A DNA stretch of 64,000 bases from Afifella aestuarii (GTDB taxonomy: Bacteria; Pseudomonadota; Alphaproteobacteria; Rhizobiales; Afifellaceae): positions 434,001-498,000 of the forward strand of contig NZ_SAUF01000002.1 in NCBI RefSeq assembly GCF_004023665.1, in the 5' to 3' direction. The first letter of the stretch is position 1. The number at the start of each line of letters is the position of its first letter. Both the position numbers and the translations under genes were made by a program. This document shows, one piece after another, positions 36,921 to 46,180 of the stretch. The notes below the pieces were generated by a model. The model worked only from the letters and a program-made list of their open reading frames with translations. It had not been told where the DNA came from and did no database searches.

Positions 36921-37907
36921 TCAGAACGGTGAATCCGGGAAGTAGAAGTCTTCCGCGTTCGACTTGTCGATCAGCTCGGAGGGAAGGATCGTCGTCTCGG
37001 GCAATGCCTCGCCGTTGAGGCGCGCCTCGGCCGTCCGCTTGATCGCCTCGTAGATGAATTTCGGCGAATAGGAGACGTCGGCTTTGATGAGCGGATTGTC
37101 GTCATCCATGATCGTCTTGACCATGCCCTTGGCGCCGGCGCCGCCGAAGACTTCCTTGATGTCGCCTTCGCGGCCCGCCTGACGGATCGCCTGGAGAACG
37201 CCGATCGCCATGTCGTCGTCGGCCGCCCAGACGAGATCAATGTCTTTGAAGCGGGTCAGGAAGTCCTGCATGACCTTGAAGGCGTCGTCGCGGTTCCAGT
37301 TGCCGTACTGGGCGTCGAGGATCTTCATGTCGGGATGCTCGTCGATGACGCTGGTGAAGGCTTCCCAGCGCTCGTTGTCGAGCGTGGTCGGGATGCCGCG
37401 CAGCGCCACGATATTGGCCTTGCCGTCATACTTCTTGGCAAAATACTCCGCCGGGATCTTGCCGAAGGCCGTGTTGTCGCCGGCCATATAGGCGTCCTGC
37501 GCGCTCGGATCTGTCAGGCCGCGATCGACCACGGTGACATAGACGCCCTTGTTCTTCGCCTGGGCGACAGGCTGGGTGAGGGCTGCGGATTCAAACGGGA
37601 AGATGACGAGGGTGTTGATGCCGGTGACGGTGACGAGATCCTGAAGCTGGTTCGCCTGTTCCGGCGCGCCGCTCGAGGTCTTGACGGTGATCTGGAGGTC
37701 GTCGGGATGGGCGGATTCGAGGTCTTTCTTGGCCTCGTTCGCCCACCACACGATGCCGGCGGTGAAGCTGTGGGTCGCGGCGGGAATGGAGACGCCGAGA
37801 TTGACCTTTTCCTGGGCTGCCGAGATGCCGGGCAGGGCGATCAGCGCCGAGGTGCCGAGCGCCAGGGCGAGAGCCGAGCGGCGCGTTAGAGACGCAAGGA
37901 CGGACAT
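36921..37907 (-). CDS. Ribose-type sugar ABC transporter substrate-binding protein
   Basis: Periplasmic binding protein of the RbsB/LacI-like fold, 328 residues with an N-terminal signal region ending near ISAAQE (residue 32) and a twin-arginine-looking SLTRRSALALALG. The core shows TAGIVWWANEAKKD, LVIFPFESAALTQPV, and DLVWAADDDMAIGVLQAIRQAG near the hinge. It is the third gene of the sugar importer operon. Confidence 0.9.
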   Translation of the reverse strand: MSVLASLTRRSALALALGTSALIALPGISAAQEKVNLGVSIPAATHSFTAGIVWWANEAKKDLESAHPDDLQITVKTSSGAPEQANQLQDLVTVTGINTLVIFPFESAALTQPVAQAKNKGVYVTVVDRGLTDPSAQDAYMAGDNTAFGKIPAEYFAKKYDGKANIVALRGIPTTLDNERWEAFTSVIDEHPDMKILDAQYGNWNRDDAFKVMQDFLTRFKDIDLVWAADDDMAIGVLQAIRQAGREGDIKEVFGGAGAKGMVKTIMDDDNPLIKADVSYSPKFIYEAIKRTAEARLNGEALPETTILPSELIDKSNAEDFYFPDSPF

Positions 37908-37991
37908 TCTATAGTTCTCCCATCGATAACAATTGTTGCTTTCGTGTCGATGCCGCTTGCCGGCGGTCTTGTCCTTGGGGAGCGGCCCGTA

Positions 37992-39020
37992 TCAGGGCCG
38001 CCGCCTTTGCAAAAACGCCACGGAAATGATCACGATACCCTGCACGGCTGCGTTGAGGTGAACGCTGATGATGCTCGTCAGGTTGAGGATATTGCCGATG
38101 ACGGAAAGAAGGATGGCGCCGATCACGGTGCCGGTGACGCGGCCGGACCCGCCCTTGAAGGAGGTGCCGCCGACGATCACCGCGGCGATCGCTTCGAGCT
38201 CCCACAAGAGCCCGGTCGTGGGGGAGGCGGAGCCGAGTCGCGGCACGTAGAGGAGGGTGGCGATGCCGACGCAGAGACCGAGAAACGCGTAGGTGAGGAT
38301 TTTGACGCGATCGACGTCGACCGCCGCATAGCGCGCCACCTGCTCGTTGGAGCCGATCGCCTGCACATAGCGGCCGAAGGCGGTGCGCCGCAAAAGCACG
38401 GTGCCGATGATGGCGACGCCGAGGAACACCCAGACCGGGATCGGGATGCCCAGAACCGTGCCGTAATAGACCGGGCCATAGGTCTGCGAGAGACCGAAAT
38501 CGAGGGTGATGGCGCCGCCATCGGCAAGCCAGGTGAGGACGGCGCGAAACGTGCCGAGCGTGCCGAGCGTGACGATGAAGGGTTCGATCCGCCCCTTGGT
38601 GATGAGGAGGCCGTGCATGGTGCCGAAGGCGGCACCCATGAGGAGCGAAACCGCCATCCCGACGATGACCACCAGGACCGGTGCATCGATATGCATGGCG
38701 AGGCTGTTCATCACCAGGATGATGCTGCCGGCGATCAGCGCCACCATGGAGCCGACCGAGAGATCGATGCCGCCGGAGATGATGACGAAGGTCATGCCGA
38801 CGGCGATGATGCCGATGAAAGAGGTCCGCGTCAGCACGTTCATCCAGTTGGCGAGACTGGCGAAATCGGAATTGAGCGCGGTGCCGACGATGGCGAGCAG
38901 GATGAGGCCGAGGATCGGACCCTGGCTGCTTAAATCGAATTTTCCGAGCCGGCGGCGCGCCGAGGCGCGGGCGCTCTGGCCCTCAGCCTCATTCGGCTGC
39001 GGTTCTTGTGCCGATGGCAT
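37992..39020 (-). CDS. Ribose-type sugar ABC transporter permease
   Basis: RbsC-type permease, 342 residues with about eight to ten hydrophobic segments. The segments [38 protein letters not shown] and [21 protein letters not shown] are diagnostic. The start overlaps the ATPase end by 32 bases. A GC hairpin (37982-38001) covers its stop codon. Confidence 0.9.
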   Translation of the reverse strand: MPSAQEPQPNEAEGQSARASARRRLGKFDLSSQGPILGLILLAIVGTALNSDFASLANWMNVLTRTSFIGIIAVGMTFVIISGGIDLSVGSMVALIAGSIILVMNSLAMHIDAPVLVVIVGMAVSLLMGAAFGTMHGLLITKGRIEPFIVTLGTLGTFRAVLTWLADGGAITLDFGLSQTYGPVYYGTVLGIPIPVWVFLGVAIIGTVLLRRTAFGRYVQAIGSNEQVARYAAVDVDRVKILTYAFLGLCVGIATLLYVPRLGSASPTTGLLWELEAIAAVIVGGTSFKGGSGRVTGTVIGAILLSVIGNILNLTSIISVHLNAAVQGIVIISVAFLQRRRP

Positions 39021-40488
39021 GGCTGAGTAGCTCCTCTTCGCTGAGGCGGTCTGCGGGCACTTCGGCCGTCACGCGCCCGTCGCGCATGACGATGACGCGG
39101 TGACAGAGACCGATCAGCTCCACCAATTCCGATGATATGACGATGATGCCCCGCCCTTCGGCGGCGAGGCGGTCGATGAGAAAATAGATGTCCCGCTTGG
39201 CGCCGACATCGACACCCCGGGTCGGCTCGTCGAGCACGAAGATCTGCGGCTCCGGGGCGAGATATTTGGCGATCGCGAGTTTCTGCTGGTTGCCGCCCGA
39301 TAAAGACGAGGCAAGGCATTCCCGGTCGCCGACGCGGATGCCGAATTCGTCGACGGCGCGGTCGAGGGCTGCCCGTTCCTCCCGGGGGGAGAGGAAGGGA
39401 TGGGTGTAGGTCTTGAGATCGAGGAGAGTGAGATTGTCGGACAGGACGCGTCCGACATGCAAACCCTTCCCTTTGCGATCCTCGGAGAGATAGGTGAGCC
39501 CGAGGCGCGCGGCGGCGCGCGGATCGCCCATGCGCACCTCCTTGCCGCCCATGAAGATGCGCCCCGAGGAGCGGGGGCGAAGGCCGAGGAGACCTTCGAA
39601 AAGCTCGGTGCGGCCGGCGCCGACGAGGCCGGCAAAACCCAGGATTTCGCCCGGCATCAGGGAGAAAGAGACGTTCTGCGCCCAGCCCGGGACGGAAAGA
39701 TCTTCAACGCGCAGGAGCGGTTCGCCGGCCGAGGCGACGGGACGTTTGGGCGGATACATGTCGGCAAGCTCGCGCCCCACCATCAGCGCCGCCATGCGGG
39801 CGCGCGAGGTCTCGGCGGTCTTGGCCTGTGAGATGAAATGCCCGTCGCGCATGACGATCACCTCGTCGGTGACGCGCTCCACCTCGTCGAGCTTGTGGGA
39901 GATGTAGAGGACGATGATGCCCTCTTCGCGCAGCTGGGCGATGAGGCTGAAGAGATGCTCGCATTCGTTGGGCGTGAGGCTCGCCGTCGGCTCGTCGAGG
40001 ATGAGGACGCGCGTGTGGCGCACCTGCGCCTTGGCGATCTCCACGAGCTGCTTTTCCGCCACGATCAGATCGCCGACCCGGTCGTCGGGATGGCTGTGCG
40101 CCCCGACGCTTTCGAGCGCCGCCTCGGCCTGGCGTGCCATCGTCTTCTCGTCGAGGAGGAAGCCTTTGCGGATCTCGTGGCCGAGAAACATGTTCTGCAC
40201 GACGGTGAGCGCATCGGCGAGGTTGAGCTCCTGGTGCACCATGACGATGCCCCGCTCTTCCGCCTCGCGGGAACTTGCAAACGAGACGGGTTCGCCGTCG
40301 ATCACGACGGTCCCGGCGCTCGGCTCGTGGTAGCCCGCGAGGATCTTCATCAAGGTGGATTTGCCGGCGCCGTTTTCGCCGATGAGGCCATAGACGCGCC
40401 CCGCCTCCAGCCGGAAGCTGACGTCGTGGAGCACGCGCACGGAGCCGAAATCCTTGGCGATCCCGTGAAACTCGACGGCGAGGCCCAT
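38989..40488 (-). CDS. Ribose-type sugar ABC transporter ATP-binding protein
   Basis: A double ATPase (RbsA class) of 499 residues. First half: Walker [10 protein letters not shown], signature shape [13 protein letters not shown], Walker [15 protein letters not shown]. Second half: degenerate Walker [25 protein letters not shown] and [14 protein letters not shown], the pattern usual in this family, where one site is weak. ATG 40488 has AGGAAGG just upstream. First gene of the sugar operon, divergent from the ROK regulator. Confidence 0.92.
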   Translation of the reverse strand: MGLAVEFHGIAKDFGSVRVLHDVSFRLEAGRVYGLIGENGAGKSTLMKILAGYHEPSAGTVVIDGEPVSFASSREAEERGIVMVHQELNLADALTVVQNMFLGHEIRKGFLLDEKTMARQAEAALESVGAHSHPDDRVGDLIVAEKQLVEIAKAQVRHTRVLILDEPTASLTPNECEHLFSLIAQLREEGIIVLYISHKLDEVERVTDEVIVMRDGHFISQAKTAETSRARMAALMVGRELADMYPPKRPVASAGEPLLRVEDLSVPGWAQNVSFSLMPGEILGFAGLVGAGRTELFEGLLGLRPRSSGRIFMGGKEVRMGDPRAAARLGLTYLSEDRKGKGLHVGRVLSDNLTLLDLKTYTHPFLSPREERAALDRAVDEFGIRVGDRECLASSLSGGNQQKLAIAKYLAPEPQIFVLDEPTRGVDVGAKRDIYFLIDRLAAEGRGIIVISSELVELIGLCHRVIVMRDGRVTAEVPADRLSEEELLSHAIGTRTAAE

Positions 40489-40635
40489 AACGGCCTTCCT
40501 CCCTTCGCCTGAGGGGCGGGAGCGGGCCGGATCGTCTCGCCGAGCCCTGTCTCGACGCCCTTTTTTATTTTCGGGAAAACTCGCTTCCGGATGCCGTCGA
40601 CATCCAGGGGCCTTCCTCATTGCAGCGAAAATTAC

Positions 40636-40655
40636 GCTCAGCAATTTGATTGAGC
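40636..40655. promoter_or_regulatory. Candidate ROK operator
   Basis: GCTCA (40636-40640) and TGAGC (40651-40655) form an inverted repeat around an AT-rich 10-base core, in the gap between the divergent sugar operon and the ROK gene. Site choice is by symmetry and position only. Confidence 0.35.
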
Positions 40656-40707
40656 AATGGTCAAGTTCGGTCTATTTACGGTCAAAGCGCGTTCAATGAG
40701 GTCAAAC

Positions 40708-41889
40708 ATGCGCGGCTTTTCGCAATTGTCGCCGACCGAGCGCCGGCTCTTGCTCGAGGTTTTCTGGGCGCGCACCAGTGCCCGCAGCGATCTGGCCGGC
40801 CGGCTCGATTTCTCCAAGAGCAAGATCAATGCGGCGATCACCGATCTGATCGGCGCCGGGCTGATCACGGAGATTGGGCCGCAACCCTCCTCCGGCGGGC
40901 GCCGCGCGGAAGGTCTGCGCGTCACGCTGCGCGACGGTCTGATCGCCGGCGTCGACATCCGCGCCACCCATATGGACGTCGCCCTTCTGTCGCCGGACAT
41001 GAGCATCATGGCCCGGCACTGCGAACCGATCTCCGTGCGCGGCGAGCCGGAGCCGTTGTTTGCCCGCCTGCGCGATGTGCTCGATCTGCTCTTGCGGCAG
41101 ATGGGCCAGGAGCGCGAGTGCATCCGCATGATCGGCATCGGCGTGCCGGGGCCGGTCGATTTCGAGAGCGCCCGTCTCGCCACCCCGCCCTTGATGCCGC
41201 TCTGGGAGGGTTTTTCGCCGCGTCAGGCGCTGGCGGCCGATTTCGACGTGCCGATCTTCGTCGACAACGACGTCAACATTCTCGCTCTCGGCACGCTGTG
41301 GCATCTGTCGCGCAGCGCCGACGATTTCCTCGTGGTCAAGGTCGCGACCGGGATCGGCTGCGGCATCATTTGCCGCGGCCAGGTCTATCGCGGCGTCGAC
41401 GGCGCGGCAGGCGATGTCGGCCATATCTGCATCGATCCGCACGGCCCCGTCTGCCATTGCGGCAATGTCGGCTGTGTGGAGGCGATGGCGGCGGCCCCGG
41501 CGATCGCCCGAGCCGGCGCGGCGGCCGCCCGCTCAGGCGAAAGCCCGCGTCTCCTGGAGTTGTTGCAGGCGCATGGCGCCTTGAACCCGGAGGATGTCGG
41601 TCTCGCGAGCCGCGAGGGCGATCCGGCGGCCAATGCCATCATCCGCGGTGCCGGCGCCGATGTCGGGCGGATGCTCGCCACCCTCGTCAATTTCTTCAAT
41701 CCGAGCCATGTCTTCATCTGCGGGGGCGTCGCCGCCATCGGCCCGGCCTTCCTCGCCTCGATCCGCCAGAGCGTCTATCAGCGCTCGCTGGCCCTCTCGA
41801 CGCGCCATCTCGCCATCCGGCCGATCCCGCATCCCGATGATGCCGGCATCGTCGGAGCCGGCGTCCTCGGATTTTTGGAGGCGATCTGA
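40708..41889 (+). CDS. ROK-family transcriptional repressor
   Basis: A regulator of about 393 residues. The N-terminal winged helix (LSPTERRLLLEVFWARTSAR, SKSKINAAITDLIGAGLITE) is followed by the ROK kinase-like domain with DNDVNILALGTLW and the zinc motif CHCGNVGCVEAMAAA. It likely represses the divergent sugar operon until sugar binds. ATG 40708 has GAGGT 6 bases upstream; ATG 40657 and 40696 are also in frame but would place the N-terminus in the likely operator. Confidence 0.88.
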   Translation: MRGFSQLSPTERRLLLEVFWARTSARSDLAGRLDFSKSKINAAITDLIGAGLITEIGPQPSSGGRRAEGLRVTLRDGLIAGVDIRATHMDVALLSPDMSIMARHCEPISVRGEPEPLFARLRDVLDLLLRQMGQERECIRMIGIGVPGPVDFESARLATPPLMPLWEGFSPRQALAADFDVPIFVDNDVNILALGTLWHLSRSADDFLVVKVATGIGCGIICRGQVYRGVDGAAGDVGHICIDPHGPVCHCGNVGCVEAMAAAPAIARAGAAAARSGESPRLLELLQAHGALNPEDVGLASREGDPAANAIIRGAGADVGRMLATLVNFFNPSHVFICGGVAAIGPAFLASIRQSVYQRSLALSTRHLAIRPIPHPDDAGIVGAGVLGFLEAI

Positions 41890-41918
41890 CGCGACGCAGC
41901 CGGAGCTGGTCGCAACCG

Positions 41919-42515
41919 TCACGTCTCCTCGTCGGACCTGTCGTTCTGGTCTTTCGTCTCGAACAGAGCCGTCTTCGGGTAGTGGATGGTGTTGTGGAAG
42001 TGCGCGATGTCGGCGCTCATGTTGCGATAGCCGTGCGGCTGGTCGGCGGGGAAGCGGAAAGCGTCCCCGTAGCTGCAGCTCTTCCATTCTCCGGCGATCA
42101 AGACCTCCATCGCGCCGCGCGTCACGAAGACATCTTCGACGACGCCCGTATCATGCGGGTTCGACTGGTGAACCTGGCCCGGTTGGAGTGTCATCAAAAA
42201 CGTCTCGGAGCCGAAGACGGGGTCGAACGGGAAGACGGTGTGAAAGCCGATGCTTCCCCGAAACTGGACGGGGCGCACCTGCGCGGGCGCGAAGGTGCCC
42301 GTGGTTTCAATCAGATCCTCGATGAAGGCGGTCAGCGGCAGCTGGAAGCCTTTGGCGAGTTTCCAAAGCGTCGCGATCGTGGGGCTCGATTCCCCGCGCT
42401 CGATCTGGCCGAGCATGGCCTTGCTGACGCCGGTGAGCTCGGCCGCCTGCGCCAGGCTGAGGCCCGCACGGCTGCGCGCGGCCTTGAGATTGATGCGGAT
42501 TTTTTCTTCGGTCAT
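41919..42515 (-). CDS. XRE regulator with C-terminal cupin domain
   Basis: A 198-residue regulator. Residues 8-62 form the helix-turn-helix (AGLSLAQAAELTGVSKAMLGQIERGESSPT); residues 110-185 form a cupin with TLQPGQVHQSNPHDTGVVEDVFVTRG and GDAFRFPADQPHGYRN. Such proteins bind small ligands and often repress a nearby transporter. It is divergent from benE, with two abutting palindromes between them that are likely its operators. Confidence 0.9.
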   Translation of the reverse strand: MTEEKIRINLKAARSRAGLSLAQAAELTGVSKAMLGQIERGESSPTIATLWKLAKGFQLPLTAFIEDLIETTGTFAPAQVRPVQFRGSIGFHTVFPFDPVFGSETFLMTLQPGQVHQSNPHDTGVVEDVFVTRGAMEVLIAGEWKSCSYGDAFRFPADQPHGYRNMSADIAHFHNTIHYPKTALFETKDQNDRSDEET

Positions 42516-42529
42516 TCACATCGCCTGTT

Positions 42530-42561
42530 GTGCGCTATAACGCACGGACGTTATAACGTCC
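42530..42561. promoter_or_regulatory. Two abutting palindromic operators for the XRE regulator
   Basis: GTGCGCTATAACGCAC (42530-42545, one mismatch pair) is followed without gap by the perfect 16-base palindrome GGACGTTATAACGTCC (42546-42561). Both centre on TATA and lie 15 bases before the regulator start and 55 before benE, so they can serve autoregulation and control of benE. Confidence 0.75.
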
Positions 42562-42615
42562 GGAACTGGATTGGGCACATTCCTAGCGCGCACGAACTGG
42601 AAAGGCACGGCTACA

Positions 42616-43809
42616 ATGCTGGCGGGACTGAAACTATCGCACATCGTTGCGGGCTGCATTGCCGTCCTTCTCGGCTATACGAGCAGCGTTGCAATCATCT
42701 TCCAGGCGATCGACGTCCTGGGCGCCTCGCAGGCGGAGGCCAACAGCTGGATGCTGGCGCTCGGCCTCGGCATGGGGATCAGCGGTCTCATCCTCTCCTT
42801 GCGCTACCGGATGCCGATCCTGACCGCCTGGTCCACGCCCGGCGCGGCCCTTCTCGTCATCAGCCTCAACGGCGTGGCGATGAGCGAGGCGATCGGCGCC
42901 TTTCTCTTCTGCGGCCTCTTGTTGACCCTGACCGGCATCACCGGCTGGTTTGAAAGATTGTCCCATCTCATTCCCGACACCATCGGCAACGCCCTGCTTG
43001 CCGGCATTCTTTTCCAGTTTGGCCTCGGGATCTTTTCCTCCATGGAGGACAATCTGCCCCTCGTGGCGGTGATGTGCGCGACCTATCTCGCCGGCCGGCG
43101 CTGGTTTGGGCGCTTTGCCATTCCCGCCGTGCTCTTCGCGGGGTGCGCCTTCTGTGCCGCGACCGGGGCGTTTCAGGCCGGGGAGGGGATCGATTTTTCT
43201 GTCGCCCAGCCGGTCTTCACCATGCCGGCCTTCTCGCTGCCGGTGTTGCTCGGCGTCGGGCTGCCGCTTTTCATCGTCACCATGGCCTCGCAGAACACGC
43301 CTGGCATCGTCACGCTGAAAGCCTCCGGATACGAGCCGCCGGTGTCCGCCTGTCTCACCGTCACCGGTCTGACGACGCTCCTTCTGGCACCCTTCGGAGG
43401 CTACGCCTTCAATCTCGCCGCCATTACGGCGGCGATCTGCGCCGGGCCGGAGGCCGATGAGAACCCGAAGACCCGCTACAAGGCCGTCGTCGTGACGGGC
43501 GTCATCTATTGCGTGGTGGGGCTTCTGGGCGCGGCCGTCATCAGTCTGTTTCTCATCGCCCCAAAAGCCCTGGTGGTGACGGTCGCGGGTCTCGCCTTGC
43601 TGAACACGATCGGTGCGAGCCTGAGCGCCGCGCTGGCGCAGCCGGAAAAACGGGAAGCCGCCCTGGTGACGTTTATGACCACCGTCTCGGGCATCACCTT
43701 TCTCGGCATCGGCGCGCCGCTCTGGGCGCTGCTTTTCGGGATCGCCACGGGCGTGGTTCTCTCCCCACGCGGCCGGCGGTCCTTTAGGCCGATTTTTGCC
43801 CGGCGGTAG
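42616..43809 (+). CDS. benE: Benzoate/H+ symporter family transporter BenE
   Basis: Membrane transporter of 397 residues with about eleven to twelve hydrophobic segments. Family features are CIAVLLGYTSSVAIIFQA, FERLSHLIPDTIGNALLAG and FIVTMASQNTPGIVTLKASGY, all typical of BenE. Members move benzoate or related acids with protons; the present substrate is not proven, and no benzoate genes are near. ATG 42616 has GGAAAGG about 10 bases before it. Probably controlled by the divergent cupin-XRE protein. Confidence 0.88.
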   Translation: MLAGLKLSHIVAGCIAVLLGYTSSVAIIFQAIDVLGASQAEANSWMLALGLGMGISGLILSLRYRMPILTAWSTPGAALLVISLNGVAMSEAIGAFLFCGLLLTLTGITGWFERLSHLIPDTIGNALLAGILFQFGLGIFSSMEDNLPLVAVMCATYLAGRRWFGRFAIPAVLFAGCAFCAATGAFQAGEGIDFSVAQPVFTMPAFSLPVLLGVGLPLFIVTMASQNTPGIVTLKASGYEPPVSACLTVTGLTTLLLAPFGGYAFNLAAITAAICAGPEADENPKTRYKAVVVTGVIYCVVGLLGAAVISLFLIAPKALVVTVAGLALLNTIGASLSAALAQPEKREAALVTFMTTVSGITFLGIGAPLWALLFGIATGVVLSPRGRRSFRPIFARR

Positions 43810-44121
43810 GACGCACCGCGCCTGTGTGCACGCGCCCTTCCAGGTCGCGCGGAGGCCGCGCCTGGCGCATCTTACGATCGATGTCGTGAGAGAGAAAACT
43901 GGTACGAACGGGTGGATTCGAACCACCGACCTTCGGAGCCACAATCCGACGGAATGACAACATATTTTGCAGCTACCTTGTGCTAAATGCCTGAAATACC
44001 ATATTCATGATAGCGGCTTAGCGGAATCGATAAAATCAGAACGAAACAAGAATTGTGCCCCATAAGGCTCCGTCAACTTTTTTGAGGTTGGTAGGAATAT
44101 GGTAGGGTTTTTGGAGGTGGC
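43810..44121. other. Junction spacer between benE and integrase
   Basis: This 312-base gap holds the tRNA-His remnant. Base composition shifts to AT-rich at about 43950-44100, right of the remnant, which fits the edge of acquired DNA. No gene is seen here. Confidence 0.6.
43900..43949 (-). other. 3' remnant of tRNA-His (attachment site)
   Basis: On the minus strand this is the 3' part of a tRNA: a 5-base anticodon stem TCGGA/TCCGA around loop TTGTGGC (anticodon GTG, His), variable AGGTC, T-arm GGTGG-TTCGAAT-CCACC, then CGTTCGT, A, CCA. The D-arm and 5' acceptor strand are missing; sequence just beyond the anticodon stem is unrelated. A at the discriminator position instead of C fits the alphaproteobacterial tRNA-His type. 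A 3' tRNA piece next to an integrase gene is the usual sign of a recombined att site. Confidence 0.85.
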
Positions 44122-45714
44122 ATGGCGACGGAGCGTGTCGAACTCAGCGAATATCATCGGAAAGAGGCGAAGCGGATCGTGGATCGCCGCGGCTCCACTG
44201 CCTCCGACCCACGCATCTTTGCCGACACCCGTAATCCTGGGCTCCAGCTGCGCATCGGTGGGCGCACATCGCGGTGGATCCTGAAGCATGCGGGGCGCAC
44301 GCTGACCCTGGCCGACAGTGGCACGCTCACCGTCCAGGAGGCTCGCGCACTCGCGGATGCCGTCCGCGAACTGCGCGGGAGAGGAGCGTCTGAAGAGCGC
44401 CTGCGGACCTACATTTCTGAGCGTCTGCAGGGCGGCGACCATGACGCCGCACTCGCGGTGGTGAAGAGGCAGGAGGCGGCCGAGGAAGGTCACTGGACCC
44501 TCCGACAGATGATGCAGCGGTATCTCGACGAACACATCCGACCCGGTCGGATGCGAGGTGGTGAGCGGCTCGCACCGAGCGACAAGACCATAGCGGAGGT
44601 CGACCTGGTGATGCGCCGGGAAGCGTTCGTGAGCCGGTCCGAGAAGCTCGTCTCGGAAATGCACGAAGGCCATCTGGAGGCGCTGCGCGACGAGATCCGG
44701 ACGGCGAACGGTCCCTCGGCTGCACGGAAGGCCGTGACCTATATCCGCCGTGCTTTCAGATGGGCGAAGGCGACCCATTCCGGCGAAAGCGGTCTGCGCG
44801 GCGTGGCGCCATGGTGGGCCGACGTCGCCACGCTTCACACGGAGCGTCGCCGGACCCGATATCTGACGGTCGGTCAGATTGGGCTTCTTCTTGTGACGGC
44901 AGAGGCCTACCGGGTGATGCCGGGAAGGGCCTCTCAGAAAGGCACCTCCGACATGGTCCTCTGCGCTCTGTGGTGGGCGGTGCTGACCGGCCAGAGGACC
45001 GGCGCCATCGCAAAGGTGGAGCGATCCTGGCTGATGGCCGATCTGGAGAACGAGGGCTGGGGGATTGTGCTCTTCCCGGCGCATGTCATGAAGTCTCGGC
45101 GAGATTTTGCATTGCCGCTCCCGCCGGTGCTCTGGGACATCACGCAAGAGACCCTTAAGAGGGGACGGAAGGAGAGCCGCTATCTTCTCGCCTCGAACCG
45201 CATCAGAGGTCCTGGTCACCCGCTCGGCGATGACACGCCGGTCAATCAGTCCGCCGTGCTCAACCTGATGCTTCGCCTGCGCGGGCAGTATAAGCCCGAA
45301 AAGAGGTCGAACGGAGCGGTCACTCGCCGTGTCGGCCCCGACCTCCTGCCCGACCTGCCGCATACCAGCCCGCACGATTTTCGCCGGTCCATCACGACAG
45401 AGCTGGAAGACCGAGGGGTGAGAGGCGCTGCGATCAGCGCCATGCTCTCGCATTCGCAAGGCGAGAGGCATCTGAATGTCGATCCGGAAGACATCGTGGC
45501 AATGATCACGCGATCGGTCTACTCCCAAAGCCAGAGGCTGCCGTTGAAGCGGGAAGCGATCGGCCGGTGGTGCGACCTCGTCTTCGAGGCCTACGAGCAT
45601 CACCACGACGCAATTTTCGCGGAGGCTGCGGAGAGGCAGGTTGATCCCGCTTGGCGGGAAATGCGGCTTAAGGAAGTCGTCATCCGACAACCGGAGCGCC
45701 CAGTCGCAGTCTGA
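44122..45714 (+). CDS. Tyrosine recombinase (integrase)
   Basis: Site-specific recombinase of 530 residues that would insert or excise the island at tRNA-His. Catalytic residues can be placed: Arg 292 in TGQRTGAIAK, His 418 and Arg 421 in SPHDFRRSITTELEDRG, His 444 in LSHSQG, and the nucleophile probably Tyr 467 in SVYSQSQ. The N-terminal 100 residues (FADTRNPGLQLRIGGRTSRW) are an arm-binding-type DUF4102-like region. It begins about 170 bases inside the tRNA remnant and reads inward, the usual layout for a tRNA-targeted island. Confidence 0.9.
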   Translation: MATERVELSEYHRKEAKRIVDRRGSTASDPRIFADTRNPGLQLRIGGRTSRWILKHAGRTLTLADSGTLTVQEARALADAVRELRGRGASEERLRTYISERLQGGDHDAALAVVKRQEAAEEGHWTLRQMMQRYLDEHIRPGRMRGGERLAPSDKTIAEVDLVMRREAFVSRSEKLVSEMHEGHLEALRDEIRTANGPSAARKAVTYIRRAFRWAKATHSGESGLRGVAPWWADVATLHTERRRTRYLTVGQIGLLLVTAEAYRVMPGRASQKGTSDMVLCALWWAVLTGQRTGAIAKVERSWLMADLENEGWGIVLFPAHVMKSRRDFALPLPPVLWDITQETLKRGRKESRYLLASNRIRGPGHPLGDDTPVNQSAVLNLMLRLRGQYKPEKRSNGAVTRRVGPDLLPDLPHTSPHDFRRSITTELEDRGVRGAAISAMLSHSQGERHLNVDPEDIVAMITRSVYSQSQRLPLKREAIGRWCDLVFEAYEHHHDAIFAEAAERQVDPAWREMRLKEVVIRQPERPVAV

Positions 45715-45922
45715 GTGAAGTTGGCGCGCGTTCTGGGGCGGAGCTCTGCCGGAGAACTTCCGCGGCAAGTGAGTTCCCGGGTGTGTGGCGCGATGTCACC
45801 AGCGCATTCGCGCTTTGCGCTATGACTTCGTGTCGACAATCTTGGTTGCGGCGGTCATTCTCTCCGGATTGGTGTGCTTCATGAAGGCGTCGTAAGGGAC
45901 ATTTTTGCTCGAATCTGGAAAA
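45715..45922. other. Spacer with a possible gene-end remnant
   Basis: No complete gene. On the minus strand an open frame ends in a TAG at 45820-45822 and reads YDAFMKHTNPERMTAATKIV before it, which looks like the C-terminus of a real protein that has no start; upstream it runs into the CRISPR leader. Family not recognised. Confidence 0.35.
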
Positions 45923-46080
45923 TCGCCCTTGGAAAACTTGAAAACATTTGATCTTGCTTGATAAATAGCCGGAAAAGGAGATGAGAGGCGGGCGCGATAT
46001 TTGCGAATCGAGGTCGAAAAGGTTCGCCCTTGGAAAACCGGTCAAAAATGCAAGTGGTTGTAGATGTTTGCAGAGAGTGA
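45923..46080 (+). promoter_or_regulatory. CRISPR leader 1
   Basis: AT-rich leader directly before the first repeat. It carries TCGCCCTTGGAAAA at 45923 and again at 46024, 158 and 57 bases before the repeat. The second copy continues CCGGTCAAAAATGCAAGTGG, shared with leaders 2 and 3. It should contain the array promoter and the site for spacer insertion. Confidence 0.8.
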
Positions 46081-46180
46081 GTGGCAGCCACTTGTCCGCA
46101 TGGACGCGGATTGAGACAAAGCGACGACCGCCGAGGCGGAATTCGTAGTGCGTGGCAGCCACTTGTCCGCATGGACGCGG
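46081..46180 (+). CRISPR. CRISPR array 1 (one spacer)
   Basis: One full 37-base repeat (46081-46117; begins GTGGCAGCCACTTG, ends GCGGATTGAGAC), a 34-base spacer (46118-46151), and a shortened terminal repeat (46152-46180) that lacks the last 8 bases. The repeat folds as TCCGC-ATGGAC-GCGGA, and ATTGAGAC would be the 5' handle of crRNAs, so transcription is to the right. Confidence 0.9.

Noticed and set aside
43900-43949. A complete functional tRNA-His gene
   Set aside because: The D-arm and 5' acceptor strand are missing; bases beyond the anticodon stem do not fit any tRNA.
44005-45768. Long minus-strand open frame of 587 codons over the integrase
   Set aside because: It mirrors the integrase gene in a GC-rich frame, has no family features, and the plus-strand frame has all recombinase catalytic residues.
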